From Aplysia californica (lineage: Eukaryota > Mollusca > Gastropoda > Aplysiida > Aplysiidae): a stretch of 64,000 nt of DNA. Positions 63,224-64,000 of this stretch are shown one piece after another. The stretch is from positions 411,392 to 475,391 of the forward strand of contig NW_004797720.1 in the NCBI RefSeq assembly GCF_000002075.1, written 5' to 3'. A program made the position numbers and the translations under genes. The notes below the pieces were generated by a model. That model made no database searches. It was not told the DNA's origin and saw only the letters and a list, made by a program, of their open reading frames with translations. Numbering within the stretch: position 1 is the first letter of the stretch; each line of letters begins with the position of its first letter.

Positions 63224-64000
63224 CAGGGTGATCACAAAAAAACTTTACAACTTGCTTTTTAAATATCTTGCTCCATACTGAAGTTTTGCGTTTCAGATTT
63301 GAACATAACGTTTGGAAGCCAAAAGGAATTTGTCTGATATGTATTTTAGATAAGTCCATTAAATGGTTTTGCTTTATATAGCGCATTAAAAAAACAACCC
63401 ATTTTCAACCTTGTCGCCATTTTCAAAGCATGACGCACCAGTTCCCATTAGGCATACCACTAAAAGTTGCAACAATCGTGCCATATTGCAAGCTACAGCA
63501 GTCTTACAAGTCAACTGTAGTCTGCAGATATTATTTTTCCCAAATTTTGTTCGCCTGTTTAGATCATAGTTATGTTTAGTGAAAAGCAGAGAGCTTTTTG
63601 TATTGAACATTACCTCTCCACAAACTCACCGGCCCTGACATTTCGTAAGTTCTGTGCACGGCATGGAGAGAATGCTTAGGTGCCCTCAAGACCTTTGGCG
63701 TCATGAGTAGAGAAGTTCCGTCAGTATGGATCTATAACAAATCAGAACTAAAAAGTTCTTTAAAACATGAGGTCGAACACGCACCATGCTTTAAAAGTCA
63801 CCAGAGTGCAGATTTCTGCAGCTGAGTCCCATGAGACGTCTGTCCGTGGATGATCTGCAGCTAGGACTTTCCTACACATCAACAGTTTGCGGGATATGTT
63901 AACTCCAAAAATGCTGTCTATTGGGCACCCCACTCTATTGTCTCTAGAAGCCACTTCTTAGTGAACATGTACAGTGTATGTGGCTTTAAAAACTCATGGT
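63224..64000 (+). mobile_element. Mariner-type DNA transposon, 5' part (runs off window)
   Basis: TA followed by the TIR-like CAGGGTGATCACAAAAAAAC. From 63572 a frame reads MFSEKQRAFCIEHYLSTNSP, then ALTFRKFCARHGENA, the N-terminal helix-turn-helix seen ahead of many mariner-like transposases (DUF4817 type). Later frames shift (for example around 63680), so it is a pseudogene. The 3' end is not in the window. Confidence 0.65.

Overview
The window is animal nuclear DNA: AT-rich, with short exons spread over very long introns, GT-AG splice sites, many microsatellites, tRNA-derived SINEs, several LINE families and many small DNA transposons. The protein sequences and repeat types suggest a lophotrochozoan, probably a mollusc and perhaps a gastropod; this is inference, as no species can be read from the sequence. 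Nearly all the real coding content sits in exons too short to stand out as open reading frames, and I recovered it by following splice sites, reading phase and recalled family sequences.

Two host genes face away from each other. On the minus strand (30420 down to 2807) is a complete EFCAB7 orthologue. It has 20 coding exons, 2019 nt, 672 residues and three canonical EF-hand loops. Its middle holds a run of short Ser/Arg-rich exons that are all phase 1-1. In vertebrates EFCAB7 acts at the base of cilia with IQCE and tethers the EVC-EVC2 complex for Hedgehog signalling. On the plus strand (32802 to beyond the right edge) is a PARN-family 3'-5' exoribonuclease that best fits PNLDC1, the piRNA 3'-end trimmer. 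Seventeen exons (1205 nt, about 401 residues) are present and include all four DEDD acidic residues and the catalytic His; the C-terminus lies outside the window. The two start codons are 2.4 kb apart, so the genes may share a divergent promoter region.

Layout: 1-2806, 3' flank of EFCAB7 with a purine-rich stretch, a 42-bp minisatellite and a TTAA-flanked piggyBac-like MITE. 2807-30420, EFCAB7 with LINE and SINE fragments, a Helitron 3' end and a long TG tract in its introns. 30421-32801, intergenic. 32802-64000, PNLDC1, whose introns are loaded with mobile DNA: LINE 3' fragments, at least three SINE-like families that share one hairpin-bearing 3' tail, four copies of a TIR MITE, two TA-flanked pogo-like families, a solo LTR, a 21-bp palindromic minisatellite holding an assembly gap (60115-60402), and the start of a mariner-type element running off the right edge.

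The most notable observations are the shared SINE tail with apparent compensatory stem changes, three nested insertions that can be read from target-site duplications, the block of symmetric micro-cassette exons in EFCAB7, and an 83-nt exon-like block in PNLDC1 intron 2 that would shift the frame if used.
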